Positions 16,942-26,873 of a stretch of 43,147 nucleotides of DNA are shown one piece after another. Source of the DNA: Pectinatus frisingensis (lineage in GTDB: Bacteria; Bacillota; Negativicutes; Selenomonadales; Selenomonadaceae); NCBI RefSeq assembly GCF_015732285.1, contig NZ_WIQU01000031.1, positions 1-43,147 of the forward strand, written 5' to 3'. The position numbers and the translations under genes are program-made. The notes under the pieces are model-generated. The model saw nothing but the letters and a program-made list of their open reading frames with translations, was not told the origin of the DNA and did no database searches. The stretch's first letter is position 1. Each line of letters starts with the position of its first letter.

Positions 16942-19083
16942 TTGAGAAAAATCACGTATATCGCAGAGAAACCGGATATTGGCAAGGCTTTGGCGGCCTA
17001 TTTATGGCCGAATGGAAATTGTCATAAAGAAAAAGTTTTTATCCAAAGTGGAGATACGACTGTGACCTGGGCGTTTGGACATATTCTAAGGCTTGCTTCA
17101 CCGGAGGAATATGGCGAGGAATATAAGGTTTGGGCGAATTACCCGGTTCTTCCTAAAGTATGGAAAGTGAAACCGGCTGCAGCTGCTGTGGCACAGTTAG
17201 CCGTGATAAAAAAGCTCTTAATGGAAACGGATGTTGTTGTTCATGTGGGGGACCCAGATCGTGAGGGACAATTGCTGATTGATGAGATTCTGCGATATTT
17301 GCATTTTGATGGAAAGGTACAGCGTCTTCTTATCAATGCAAAAGATGATGAAAGTTTGAAACGAGCCTTTTCACAGATTACAGACAATAAAAAATATGCG
17401 AACTTATATTATGCAGGTCTGGGCCGGGAGCAGGCAGATTGGTTAGTTGGGATGAATCTTACACGCGCCTATACCGTGAATGCACGAAAATATGGTTATG
17501 AGAGCACGTTTCGTATAGGGCGAGTAAAGGTGCCCACATTGGCGCTTGTCGTTAACCGGGAAAAAGAGATCAAGGGCTTTAAGCCAGCAAAATATTATGA
17601 ACTGAAGGGGATTTTCGAAAAAGAGGGCATTCCGTTTAAAGCAACTTTGAAACCAACGGAAAAATTGCCACTGGATGAAGAAAACCGTATTAAGGATAAA
17701 AACATCCTGCAGGCTGTTAAGCTGAAGGTCGAACAAGCAGAGGTTATTGTCAAGGACATACAGGAAAAGGATATGGTGCAGCAGCCACCTTTGCCGTATT
17801 CTTTGGATACTTTGCAGGTGGAAGCAAATAAAAAATATGGCTTTTCACCAAAAGAAGTATTGGCTACGGTGCAGGATTTGTACGAAAAGAAATATGTGTC
17901 ATATCCGCGCAGTGATTGTAACTATATTCCGGTATCGCAAAAAGAGGATGCTCCAAGAATTTTGCCTGTATTGCAGGCATTTGGAATTGCTGGTGCAGAT
18001 ACCGCTGATATGAAGCTTACGAGTAAGGCTTTTAATGATGAGAAAATAACAGCGCATCATGCCATTATTCCCACGGGAATTCAACCGGAAAAATTAACGG
18101 AAACAGAACAAAAAATTTATGCACTTATAGCACAACGGTACGTGCTGCAGTTCTTTCTTGCACATGAATATAGAAAGATCACGTTTACTTTGGTCGTTGC
18201 CGACGAAATCTTTACGGGTAGCGGGAAAGTCATTTTAAAACAAGGTTATAAGGCCTATGAAACGGAAGAGAAGGAGGCAGAATCCCTTGATTCTAATTTA
18301 AAACTTCCGGCGCTTGCTGTAGGAGAAAAGATAGAAAAGGCCACTTATTCTATCGCTGATAAGGTAACAACTCCGCCAAAGCGCTTTACCGAAGGTACGC
18401 TTTTGGCGGCAATGGCAAATATCTGGCGTTTTGTCGATGCGAAAAATCCCAATAGGGAAAAGCTGAAAGAGGTCAAAGGAATTGGTACTCCGGCAACACG
18501 GGATACGATTATTGCGGAACTGCAGGCAGATATTTTGAACGGTAAACCGATAGAGCCTTGTATGACGAAAATAAAAAAAGAACTGTTACCTACAGAATTC
18601 GGTATCAGCCTGATAGAAAATGTGGATCATTCGCTTACATTGCCGGATGCAACGGCAGAAATGGAATATGCTCTGTCGGAAATTGCGGCAGGGAAGAAAA
18701 ATTTGTCTGAATATATGGATGACATGATTACCATGGTGCATCAAAACATTCAGTTTGCTGAGAATAGGAAATTCCCATTGCCAAAGGGCAAAATATGTGA
18801 GATGTGTCCGATTTGCAGCAAAGGAGAGCTCATCCGTCGTTACTCGCCAAAGGTTAAAAAGTATTTCCATATCTGCAGTAATCCGGATTGTGTTTCACCA
18901 GTAACCGGCAGAAAACTTTTTTATGAGGATGAGCATGGAAAGCCTATTGTTGTTAAATGCCCAGAATGTGGAACAATTCTTGTTCGTATTTTGAAAAATG
19001 GGGTATTTTGGCTCTGCAGCAAATGCAATAAAACTTTTAATGACAAAGCTGGTAAACCGGATCTGTCGTTGAAAAAGGAATAA
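16942..19083 (+). CDS. topB: DNA topoisomerase III (type IA)
   Basis: Relaxes and decatenates single-strand-containing DNA; plasmid and conjugative-element copies aid transfer and replication. The TTG at 16942 follows AAGGAAGTG; a longer frame from 16726 overlaps the XRE gene and is rejected. The 713 residues contain an N-terminal TOPRIM domain with GDPDREGQ (about 104-111), the active-site tyrosine in VSYPRSD (Tyr321), TPPKRFTEGTL and GIGTPATRDTI, and two C-terminal zinc-ribbon segments (CxxC pairs near residues 625-655 and 675-700). Two broken topB copies lie downstream at 19715 and 33014. Confidence 0.95.
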   Translation: MRKITYIAEKPDIGKALAAYLWPNGNCHKEKVFIQSGDTTVTWAFGHILRLASPEEYGEEYKVWANYPVLPKVWKVKPAAAAVAQLAVIKKLLMETDVVVHVGDPDREGQLLIDEILRYLHFDGKVQRLLINAKDDESLKRAFSQITDNKKYANLYYAGLGREQADWLVGMNLTRAYTVNARKYGYESTFRIGRVKVPTLALVVNREKEIKGFKPAKYYELKGIFEKEGIPFKATLKPTEKLPLDEENRIKDKNILQAVKLKVEQAEVIVKDIQEKDMVQQPPLPYSLDTLQVEANKKYGFSPKEVLATVQDLYEKKYVSYPRSDCNYIPVSQKEDAPRILPVLQAFGIAGADTADMKLTSKAFNDEKITAHHAIIPTGIQPEKLTETEQKIYALIAQRYVLQFFLAHEYRKITFTLVVADEIFTGSGKVILKQGYKAYETEEKEAESLDSNLKLPALAVGEKIEKATYSIADKVTTPPKRFTEGTLLAAMANIWRFVDAKNPNREKLKEVKGIGTPATRDTIIAELQADILNGKPIEPCMTKIKKELLPTEFGISLIENVDHSLTLPDATAEMEYALSEIAAGKKNLSEYMDDMITMVHQNIQFAENRKFPLPKGKICEMCPICSKGELIRRYSPKVKKYFHICSNPDCVSPVTGRKLFYEDEHGKPIVVKCPECGTILVRILKNGVFWLCSKCNKTFNDKAGKPDLSLKKE

Positions 19084-19095
19084 CAGGTGACCATT

Positions 19096-19563
19096 ATGGA
19101 TGTGGAAATAAGTGAAACATTAGAAGATGAATATATGGCGCAGCGGGAGGTTGCGCTACATATTCATCCTGTAGAAATACAAGCGAAAAATGAGAAAAAG
19201 CGAGAAACGGAAATATCTGCTTTGTTGATAGATATCAGCGAAACCTTACGGCTTTTGAGTGAACAAATAGGACGCTTGAATGAGGTGACAAAAACTGTTC
19301 CGGAAACAGTGGCGGCATTGAAGAAAACAACAGAAGCAGTACAGAGTATTGCAAATGAGTTACCTGCAATAGTTCGTGAGCAGTGTCTGGAGGAATATAA
19401 AAAAATCCTTGCTAATGCGGTGAAGAATTATAATCAGATGCAAAAAGCGGCTGATAAATGGCAAAAATCTATAGATGAAAAACAAGTGGGGATTTTTAAA
19501 ATACTCACTGCTTCTGCGATTATAACACCTATTTTATTGCTCTTGAATTTGCTATTTAAGTGA
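19096..19563 (+). CDS. Coiled-coil protein with C-terminal membrane anchor
   Basis: 155 residues, not recognised as a named family. Residues about 35-135 are Glu/Lys/Ala/Thr-rich and helical (coiled coil likely), and the last 20 residues (ASAIITPILLLLNLL) form one membrane helix, so it is probably tail-anchored. The ATG at 19096 follows CAGGTGA, 12 bases after the topB stop, so it is cotranscribed with topB. The layout recalls small mobilisation accessory proteins, but that is only a resemblance. Confidence 0.65.
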   Translation: MDVEISETLEDEYMAQREVALHIHPVEIQAKNEKKRETEISALLIDISETLRLLSEQIGRLNEVTKTVPETVAALKKTTEAVQSIANELPAIVREQCLEEYKKILANAVKNYNQMQKAADKWQKSIDEKQVGIFKILTASAIITPILLLLNLLFK

Positions 19564-19665
19564 TATGAAAAGAAGGAATATCTTTTTCTCGGAATATGTT
19601 AATAAAATGAGTTGCAGTTATCGGCAATACTTCGCTTTTGCGCCAAATTAGAACGCTGGATGTTG

Positions 19666-19690
19666 TAACAACAGGTTTTGTTATTTTTTT
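19666..19690 (+). terminator. Rho-independent terminator after topB operon
   Basis: TAACAA (19666-19671), 6-nt loop, TTGTTA (19678-19683), then a run of Ts. It ends the topB / coiled-coil gene unit. Confidence 0.6.
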
Positions 19691-19714
19691 TACTATTAGA
19701 GAGCAATTTGATAA

Positions 19715-20014
19715 AAGATTACGCCACCGGAACGATTTACCGAAGGTACACTTTTGGCGGTTATGGCACCTGAATTAGCTACTTTGGATTTTAAGACGGA
19801 TACGTCCGTCGCGGTCATAAAAGCTATGATACAGGAAATGAAACAGGATGGCCTGAGTAGGCAAAAAATGAGCAATATTATCAAGCCGAATAAGAACTTT
19901 GATTTGAATTTGCTTGGAGAAAAGTCAACAGAGAATGCTCCAAAGGCTCAAAAACGTAAACTGCAGGTGATTCAAGGCAAAGAAAACAGTCGGAGTTGTG
20001 AAATAGGTATGTGA
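19715..20014 (+). pseudogene. Scrambled remnant: topB fragment joined to 3' end of the ArdC-N-like gene
   Basis: The frame opens after a stop at 19712 and first reads ITPPERFTEGTLLAVMA, matching topoisomerase III TTPPKRFTEGTLLAAMA in the intact copy. At about 19768 it switches to the C-terminus of the 755-residue protein at 35377 (ELATLDFK, EMKQDGL, FDLNLLGEKSTEN). From 19887 the DNA is identical to 37517 onward. There is no convincing start site, so I call it a recombination scar, not a gene; translation from TTG 19754 would give 86 residues. Confidence 0.8.
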
Positions 20015-20035
20015 GTAGGAGTGGGGGGAATTTAT
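19887..20035 (+). repeat. 149-bp perfect direct repeat, left copy
   Basis: Identical by eye to 37517-37665: the last about 42 codons of the ArdC-N-like reading frame plus 21 bases past its stop, including GGAGTGGGGGGAA. Homology upstream continues at much lower identity, so the perfect block looks like a recombination or conversion tract. The copies are 17,630 bp apart in direct orientation and bracket the resistance cargo. Confidence 0.92.
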
Positions 20036-20039
20036 AAGG

Positions 20040-20105
20040 CGCGGTTGCATGGAGGTGCAGGGGTGGAATTCCCGTGAGTATATAAATACCATCCGCAAAG
20101 TTTTT
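20040..20105 (+). ncRNA. Candidate structured RNA, 3' half only (copy C)
   Basis: Matches the 3' half of the longer elements at 34615 and 37781. Hairpin TTGCAT-GGAG-GTGCAG (20045-20060), then GGGGTGGAATTCCCG, hairpin GTAT-ATAA-ATAC (20078-20089), ATCCGCAAAG and TTTTT. It starts right after the 149-bp repeat. The 5' half is missing, so it may be inactive. Confidence 0.5.
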
Positions 20106-20211
20106 GTGGGAAACCAATAAGTGCAAAGCATGTCCGTTATTTAGGTAATTGGAATGGCACTAAAGCGTAACTAATATAAAGTCATTAAAGATATATGAGT
20201 GGGTACTTCTT

Positions 20212-20268
20212 AACCTCATTGGATTTTATTAATTAATTATTAATTGATACAATTCAATGGGGTTTTTT
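20212..20268. terminator. Terminator-like stem between remnant region and merR
   Basis: AACCTCATTG (from 20212) pairs, with one G-T pair, with CAATGGGGTT (from 20255), followed by TTTTT. The AT-rich loop is long. The stretch 20106-20369 otherwise holds no gene that I can support. Confidence 0.55.
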
Positions 20269-20369
20269 ATCAAAAGCTGAAAAATTTTGACGATTTTACC
20301 CAAAGATGAAAGATCCGATAACTATCTCCTTTGATGTTGATTGTTGTGGAGTAAGTGATACGACTTTTG

Positions 20370-21209
20370 TTATGGATTGGGGTGTAAGGCAAGCGGTTGC
20401 TTCAATCCATTATCGATTGCGACTGAAATTTCTGTAATATAGCTAGTTTCATCCTCTGTGGAGAGGTTGTTGATAATATAATTTTCATAGAAATCTCCTA
20501 AGATCATTAACTGGTTTGATTTTATATATGTTAATAGTTTATCGTAGGTACCGTCAAGGGTGTCATAAGGCCCATAATGATAAGTACACAGGTAGTTGCC
20601 GGCCGGTTTCAACCTAACATATTGATCCACTATAGCGTTGTCTAATGCAACAAACATTGACTCCTTAACATCTTCCAAAGGTTCAAGTGTTGTGATACAT
20701 CCTACGTTCCAATAAAACGGAATAGAATAGCTGGCCATACGCTCTGTGATTTTCGATAGGGTCAAGTAATAATCAGGAAATCCGTTGACATACTGTACAG
20801 GCATTGCCAAAAGGTGCTGTTCGGCTACAGACTTTATCCTAAACTCATATTCTTTCATTTCTTCAATCTGCTTGATTTGAACGAGATTTTTATATAACCT
20901 ACTTTTGGCTGTTTGGAGATTCTCAATTTTGTTTTGAATTTCAGAAATTTGATTTTCCAGTATAGTACTGGTTTCATTTACCGTCCTCTGAGCCAGAAGG
21001 CTTTTAATTTTACTTAAGGGTATCCCCGTTTCCCGAAGCGAGAGAATTAAATACAACAGGTCAAATTGAGCTAACGTATAGTAACGGTATCCGTTGCTAC
21101 GGTCTTTATATTTGGGCTTCAGAATACCGGTCTTATCGTAAAAAAGCAGCGTCTGTTTGGTAATGCCGAATATTTTGCATACCTGTCCTGAAGTAAATTG
21201 CAAATCCAT
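20370..21209 (-). CDS. MerR-family multidrug-sensing activator (BmrR/BltR type)
   Basis: 279 residues: N-terminal MerR winged helix (FTSGQVCKIFGITKQTLLFYD, then GYRYY at about 41-45), a dimerisation coiled coil (about 80-125) and a C-terminal GyrI/BmrR-like ligand-binding domain (about 130-275). Such regulators bind a palindrome between over-spaced -35 and -10 boxes and activate on binding lipophilic cations or other drugs. The ATG at 21209 follows AGGAGAAAC. It is divergent from the tolC-acrA-acrB operon, and a matching operator also precedes bltD-MFS at 31139, so it probably controls both export systems. Confidence 0.88.
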   Translation of the reverse strand: MDLQFTSGQVCKIFGITKQTLLFYDKTGILKPKYKDRSNGYRYYTLAQFDLLYLILSLRETGIPLSKIKSLLAQRTVNETSTILENQISEIQNKIENLQTAKSRLYKNLVQIKQIEEMKEYEFRIKSVAEQHLLAMPVQYVNGFPDYYLTLSKITERMASYSIPFYWNVGCITTLEPLEDVKESMFVALDNAIVDQYVRLKPAGNYLCTYHYGPYDTLDGTYDKLLTYIKSNQLMILGDFYENYIINNLSTEDETSYITEISVAIDNGLKQPLALHPNP

Positions 21210-21239
21210 ATTGTTTCTCCTAAAGTTATACTAGTATGC

Positions 21240-21270
21240 TTGACTATATTCTAAGAATATAGTTTATGCT
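21240..21270 (+). promoter_or_regulatory. MerR-type promoter/operator of the RND operon
   Basis: TTGACT (21240-21245), 19-bp spacer, TATGCT (21265-21270). The palindrome ACTATATTC-TAA-GAATATAGT (21243-21263) is perfect and fills the spacer, the diagnostic architecture for activation by a MerR protein. Transcription runs toward tolC, and the divergent merR start lies 31 bp to the left of the -35 box, so the site may also autoregulate. Confidence 0.85.
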
Positions 21271-21410
21271 GGATTTTGTCAATATAATGTGAAGGTCGTA
21301 ATCCAATTGCCTTACTCAAATCAAGAATTTACTTTTTAATTTTAGTTTTTTGCTTAATTATAGACCAAGATCAGTAAGAATTAATTGAAATCTTAAAAAG
21401 GGAGAAAATC

Positions 21411-22700
21411 ATGAACCTAAACAAAACTTTACTTTTATGTGGCATAGCTCTAATGGTTTGCAGCATGCTCGGTCCAGTGTACGCATCCCAGCCTGCTCAA
21501 CTGACGATAGCCGACAGTGTCCGGCTGGCAATCACGCATAGCCCGGCGTTAAAAGCTGCCAAAGCGGAAACAGAAAAAGCATCCTGGTTAGTGAAGGAAA
21601 ATCATTCAGCTTATCTGCCCACTCTCAGCGTAAATCATTTACAAGCATATAATGATCCGGACACAATCACTTATCCATCTAATTATCGCTCTTCTTCTCT
21701 AGAAGCAAAAACAATATTATACAGCGGCGGACTCACTGAAGGCCTTGTGGGCCAAGCTAAGGAACTTTACACTGGTGCACAGCATAGCTTTGCGTATACC
21801 AAACAGCAAGTTATCACCAATACTTATTTGGCCTATTACAACGTCCTGCAAGCGGAAAAAAATGTGGCTCTTGCTGACGAAGCTGTTCAACGTCTGACAC
21901 AGCACTTGTCTATCGTCCAGGCGCAATATTCTGAGGGGACAGTGATTAAAAGCGATGTGCTGCGAACCGAAGTCGAACTGGCTCAGGCAAAGCAAAACCA
22001 CAGCAAAGCTAAAAACACCTCCAGATTGGCCAGCAGCCAGTTCGCTACATTGCTCGGACTTCCCGCTGATCAGGATATTGCTTTAGCCGACGTCAGCGAA
22101 ACGGTAGCCTATAATGGCTCGATAGCTCAGGCCATTCAAACCGCACTAACATAGCGGTCAGATTTCAAAGAAATCTGTCAGGAAGAAAAAGCCGCCCAGT
22201 ACGGCGCGCAGATCGCGAGAAGCGGCTATTTACCAACTGTGAGCCTGTCACTCAAGAAAGAATGGCAGAACCAGGATAGTGCCCCTAATCCATGGTCTAC
22301 CCAATTGACAGTCGGCTTCAATCTATTTGACGGTAGCAAAACCAAATCCAAAATCAAACAAGCAGAGTGGGAAATTACGAAAACTCATGAAATGCTGCAG
22401 CAAAAGATGGAGCAAATCACATTAGAAACCAAAGAAGCCTATTTCAATTTACAAAATGCCCGTACGGCTCTGGACATCGCCTCTCAGGTGGTTGCCAAAG
22501 CGGAAGAAGATTATGCAATCGCCCAGGTGCGCTACCAGTCTGGTCTCGGCACCAACCTGGATGTCATCGATTCCCAGGGGGCACTTACTTCCGCCAAGCT
22601 CAACTACACCAATGCCCGCTATGACTATAACAAATACAGCGTGCAATTAGCACAGGCAATGGGAACTATTACGGAGGAGGATACCCATGATAAAGAATAA
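21411..22700 (+). pseudogene. tolC: TolC-family outer-membrane efflux protein, interrupted by one in-frame amber codon
   Basis: Outer-membrane channel of the tripartite pump. The single frame from ATG 21411 (after AAAGGGAG) to 22700 would encode 429 residues: signal peptide (about 1-25), then two OEP repeats rich in Ala/Gln/Asn. It is broken only by TAG at 22152-22154 (codon 248); translation stays in frame and homologous on both sides (QTAL before, RSDFKE after), and a CAG-to-TAG change would explain it. Products would be 247 residues, plus a possible 153-residue tail. It is either a recent nonsense mutation or a read-through codon. It overlaps acrA by 14 bases. Confidence 0.88.
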
Positions 22701-23796
22701 ACCTCGCACTAGAACTTTAATGATTATACTGATTTTGGTGCTGCTTGCCGGTACTGCCGCTTGGCGGATATATAATGCTCAGCAACAGGCCGTTGTAAAT
22801 ATCCAGCCTCTGGCCGTTACTACCGCAGAAGCAAGACAAACGCAAAAGCCAAACACACTCAAATTAACCGGTACGGTCGAAGGACTGACCTCGGCTGTTA
22901 TTAGCAGTCGTTTTGCCGGTAAAATCGATCAAATACTTGTTGAAGACGGGCAAGCTGTCCAAAAGGGAGCAACACTACTGACGCTGGATACCATAGAGAT
23001 GGCAAATGCTGTTCGCATTGCTCAAAACAACGTTCGGCAAACTGAGGCCAATTTGAATACCGCCCAGGCCGATTATCAGCGCTATAATTATCTGTATGCC
23101 AAAAACGCCGTGACCAAACAACAACTCGAGAGTGCAGAAGCCCGTTTAATTACCAGCCGTACCGAGGTTGATAACGCTTATGCTAATTTGAACAATGCCC
23201 AAAAACAAATTGAAGACGGCAGCATCATAAGCCCAGTAACCGGCGTAATCGCCAATAAAGCGGCCACCATTGGACAGGTCGTTTCACCCGGCAATGCGCT
23301 CCTTACTGTGGAACAAATTGATCAGGTGTACGTTGTGGTAAATGTTGAGCAAAAGGATATTGCCCTAGCCAAAATTGGAGCCGCTGTAACCGTTACCGTG
23401 GACGCCTATCCTGAACAAACTTTTCCAGGAACAATAGCGGTCATAAATCCAGTGGCAGGCAATGAAAGCCGTATGTTCCGGGTAAAAATCAAAGTAGATA
23501 ATTTGAATCAATTGTTAAAACCAGGTATGTTTGCGCAAACAACCTTAACAGCGGGCGAACCTGTGACTACTTTGGCGATACCGCGGTCAGCGATACTGAC
23601 CCAAAAGGGTTTGCACTATGTCTACGTCGCAACTAACCATCAAGCGAAAAAAACTTTGGTGGAAACTGGTGATTTAATCGATAACCTGATGGAAGTCAAA
23701 GCAGGGCTTCGGCCAGGTATGTCCGTGGTCATCGATAATCTTGATAAAATCAAAGACGGTGACGCTTTACTGATTGAAGGAGGCATAAGCCAATGA
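22687..23796 (+). CDS. acrA: RND efflux membrane-fusion protein
   Basis: Periplasmic adaptor linking the RND pump to TolC. The 369 residues have an uncleaved N-terminal membrane anchor (about 9-27), a lipoyl half-motif (about 70-105, GKIDQILVEDGQAVQKGA), a coiled-coil hairpin (about 106-175), the second lipoyl half (SPVTGVIANKAATIGQVV), and beta-barrel and membrane-proximal domains. The ATG at 22687 follows GGAGGA and overlaps the tolC end; its stop overlaps acrB by 4 bases. It belongs to the HlyD/AcrA family. Confidence 0.93.
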   Translation: MIKNKPRTRTLMIILILVLLAGTAAWRIYNAQQQAVVNIQPLAVTTAEARQTQKPNTLKLTGTVEGLTSAVISSRFAGKIDQILVEDGQAVQKGATLLTLDTIEMANAVRIAQNNVRQTEANLNTAQADYQRYNYLYAKNAVTKQQLESAEARLITSRTEVDNAYANLNNAQKQIEDGSIISPVTGVIANKAATIGQVVSPGNALLTVEQIDQVYVVVNVEQKDIALAKIGAAVTVTVDAYPEQTFPGTIAVINPVAGNESRMFRVKIKVDNLNQLLKPGMFAQTTLTAGEPVTTLAIPRSAILTQKGLHYVYVATNHQAKKTLVETGDLIDNLMEVKAGLRPGMSVVIDNLDKIKDGDALLIEGGISQ

Positions 23797-26700
23797 GTTT
23801 GCCGGAAATCAGCATCAAACGCCCGGTTTTTGCCACCGTTACCCTGCTTGCCCTCATATTACTGGGGATTGTCAGTTACTTGCGCATGAATGTGGACGAA
23901 ATGCCGGATGTATCCTATCCATATGTAACAGTCAGCATTACCTACGAAGGCGCGCTGCCGGAACAAATTGACACGCAAGTCACAAAAAAAGTAGAAGAAG
24001 CGGTCGGCGAGGCCAAAGGAGTTAAACATATTCAGTCTACATCCCGCGAAGGTGAAGCGGAAATCGGCGTTCAGTTTAATCTAGATATCGATCCGTCTGT
24101 GGCTGCACAGGATGTCCGGGATAAAATCAGTGCTATCCGCAGTGAACTGCCGGATAACATCAAAGAGCCCGTCATCGCTCGCTACGACATGAAAGCAGCA
24201 CCCGTTGTCGCTGTTGCCCTTACCAGTGAAACAGCGAATCTCCGCGAACTAAGCGTTCTGGTGGAAGATGTGATTAAACCTCGTCTGCAGAAAATTGGCG
24301 GCGTTGGTCAGTTAAAAATATCCGGTTTGCAGAAACGGGAAATCCAACTGCTGCTGGACCGGGACAAAATGGCTGCCTTCGGTTTTTCTATACCGGAAAT
24401 CACCCAGCGCCTGCAGCAGGAAAACATGGATATTCCCGCCGGTAAACTGACAGAGGCCAGTCAGGAATTATCGGTACGTACAGCAGGTAATTTTAAAAAC
24501 CCGCAGGATTTTCTCTCTATCATCATAGGTACCAAAAATGGCGCACCGGTCTATTACCGGCAAATCGGCAGCGTGAAGGACACAATCAAAGATGTTGAGA
24601 CGCTTGCCCGTTACGACAATCAGCAGGCCATTGGCATTGAAGTCGGTAAACAGTCCGGTGCCAATGCCGTAAATGTAGCTAAACAAGTGAAAGCCGAACT
24701 TAAAAATATCCAACAGGATCTGCCAAGGGGCATGACTTTGCATATGGTTCGCGATGATGCTCAACGAATTGAAGACTCCATACATGAAGTTTGGTTCGAC
24801 CTCATAATCGGCGGTTTATTTGCTGTAATTATCGTGCTATGGTTTCTTGGCGACTGGCGTAGCACTCTCATCAGCGCAATAGCCATTCCTGCCTCTATTA
24901 TAGCCACTTTTTTCTTTATGAAATTGGCCAATTTTTCCATCAATACCATGTCGCTCTTGGGCCTTTCGTTGTCAGTCGGCCTCCTCATTGATGATGCCAT
25001 CGTCGTTATTGAAAATATTATTCGCCACCGACAAATGGGAAAACCAGCCATTAAAGCCGCTGCGGATGGAACCAAAGAAATTGCCCTGGCGGTTATGGCC
25101 ACTACCTTTACCGTTGTCGCCGTTTTTATTCCGGTCGGCTTTATGTCTGGTGTAGTCGGCCAATATTTTAAAGAATTTGGACTGACCATCGCTTTTGCCG
25201 TATTGGTCTCACTCTTCATTGCCTTTACCTTGACGCCGATGATGGCAGCCTTGTATCTGCCGGTTGGACAGCATCACGAAGCATCTGGCCGCATAGGACA
25301 GTGGTGGTCCAAGTGGAATCGCTGGTTTGACAAGATGGCTGATGCCTACGCTGTTATATTGAGAAAATTGCTTGGACAGCATCGCAAAAAGGTATTGGGG
25401 GCCTCAATCACCCTATTTGCTTTCAGCATGATGCTGTTCCCGTATCTGGGTTCATCCTTTATTCCCATTACCGACCAGGCACAATTCACCGTTAAAGTAA
25501 CAACACAGGCCGGTCCGACGGTAGAAGCATTGGACAATACTACCCAAAAAATGATCCAGGAACTCAAGTCAATTCCTGAAGTTAAACATGTCTACAGCAC
25601 CTCGTCTGCTAAAGAACAAACCCTATTTGTAACATTGGTGCCCAAAAAAGAACGACAGCGCAGTCAAAATGAAGTAATCATTGAAGTACGCAATAAACTC
25701 AACCGTATTCCTGGCGTCCGAATTGATATTGAACAAGGTGACGGTAAACCTGTTGCCGTTTCAATAACAGGTGATTCTGTAGAAAAATTGGGAGAAATCA
25801 CTGAACAATTGCGGCAAAAAATTGAGAGCATTGCCGGTGTGCAAGATATTGTTTCCAGTTATCGTCCAGGAGCACCGAACCTGGATATTAAAATCAAAAC
25901 AGAGCGTGCCAACGATTTGGCCGTTTCCACCGCCACCATTGGCAACACCCTTCAAACTCTGCTAAATGGAACAGTCATCGGCAAATACAACGACAGTGAC
26001 GAACGTGTCGATATCCGTACGCGCCTGACAGTTACAGACCGCAACCGCCCTGAAAGTCTGAATGCTATCTATGTACCCAGTGAAAAGACAAGAACTGATG
26101 GACAAAAAATGCTGCTCCCGCTGTCTCAGGTGACCGAGTGGCAATATACAACAAGCCCGGCGGAAATTAGCCGCTATGATCGGCAAAAAGAAATTCGTCT
26201 GACTGCCAATTTGGAAAAAACTACTCTAGGGGATTTTAATGATCAATTTTACCCCAGCCTTAAAGCTATACAAATGCCGGTAGGCTATCAGGTAAGCGCT
26301 GTCGGTGAATCAGAAGATATGGAGGAGTCTTTCTCTAGTATGGCAGTTGCCTTGAGCTTGGCAGTTGCCTTCATCTTCATGATACTGGCAGCACAGTTTG
26401 AAAGCTATACCGAACCGTTTGCCATAATGCTCTCTTTGCCATTAGCCATTATCGGCGCACTGTTTGGGCTGTTTTTAGCCGGCAGCGATCTCAGTGTAAT
26501 TTCGCTCATCGGCATCATGATGCTTATGGGACTTGTTACCAAAAACGCGATTCTCTTGATTGATTTTGCAAAACAACGCATGCAGCAAGCTGTCCCTTGC
26601 AATGACGCCCTGGTGGATGCAGCTCGTACCAGGTTGCGCCCCATTTTAATGACCAGTATAGCTATGATTTTCGGTATGCTTCCTATTGCATTATCCATAG

Positions 26701-26828
26701 GTTCAGGTGCTGAAACTCGTGCACCCATGGCGCATGCAATCATTGGCGGACTGCTTACTTCGACACTGCTTACACTAATAGTCATACCTGTCGTTTATTC
26801 ACTCATTCATGACTGGAAAGCACGTTAA
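23793..26828 (+). CDS. acrB: RND multidrug transporter (AcrB/HAE-1-like)
   Basis: Proton-driven inner-membrane pump of 1011 residues, close to the family norm. Membrane helices occur in the expected 1+5 and 1+5 arrangement around two large periplasmic loops. The proton-relay aspartates lie in GLLIDDAIVVIEN (about 396-408), and GGLFAVIIVLWFLGDWRS and VFIPVGFMSGVVG are also family signatures. It is translationally coupled to acrA (ATGA). With tolC and acrA it forms a tripartite pump that presupposes an outer membrane. Specificity cannot be read from sequence. Confidence 0.96.
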   Translation: MSLPEISIKRPVFATVTLLALILLGIVSYLRMNVDEMPDVSYPYVTVSITYEGALPEQIDTQVTKKVEEAVGEAKGVKHIQSTSREGEAEIGVQFNLDIDPSVAAQDVRDKISAIRSELPDNIKEPVIARYDMKAAPVVAVALTSETANLRELSVLVEDVIKPRLQKIGGVGQLKISGLQKREIQLLLDRDKMAAFGFSIPEITQRLQQENMDIPAGKLTEASQELSVRTAGNFKNPQDFLSIIIGTKNGAPVYYRQIGSVKDTIKDVETLARYDNQQAIGIEVGKQSGANAVNVAKQVKAELKNIQQDLPRGMTLHMVRDDAQRIEDSIHEVWFDLIIGGLFAVIIVLWFLGDWRSTLISAIAIPASIIATFFFMKLANFSINTMSLLGLSLSVGLLIDDAIVVIENIIRHRQMGKPAIKAAADGTKEIALAVMATTFTVVAVFIPVGFMSGVVGQYFKEFGLTIAFAVLVSLFIAFTLTPMMAALYLPVGQHHEASGRIGQWWSKWNRWFDKMADAYAVILRKLLGQHRKKVLGASITLFAFSMMLFPYLGSSFIPITDQAQFTVKVTTQAGPTVEALDNTTQKMIQELKSIPEVKHVYSTSSAKEQTLFVTLVPKKERQRSQNEVIIEVRNKLNRIPGVRIDIEQGDGKPVAVSITGDSVEKLGEITEQLRQKIESIAGVQDIVSSYRPGAPNLDIKIKTERANDLAVSTATIGNTLQTLLNGTVIGKYNDSDERVDIRTRLTVTDRNRPESLNAIYVPSEKTRTDGQKMLLPLSQVTEWQYTTSPAEISRYDRQKEIRLTANLEKTTLGDFNDQFYPSLKAIQMPVGYQVSAVGESEDMEESFSSMAVALSLAVAFIFMILAAQFESYTEPFAIMLSLPLAIIGALFGLFLAGSDLSVISLIGIMMLMGLVTKNAILLIDFAKQRMQQAVPCNDALVDAARTRLRPILMTSIAMIFGMLPIALSIGSGAETRAPMAHAIIGGLLTSTLLTLIVIPVVYSLIHDWKAR

Positions 26829-26873
26829 TCTCAACCGGTAAATGAATTTTCTAAAAGGGAGTAGGTGAACATT

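Noticed and set aside
22152-22154. TAG in tolC as a pyrrolysine codon
   Set aside because: No pyl gene is in the window and TolC is not a known pyrrolysine protein; a simple C-to-T nonsense change is more likely. Kept only as a test to exclude.
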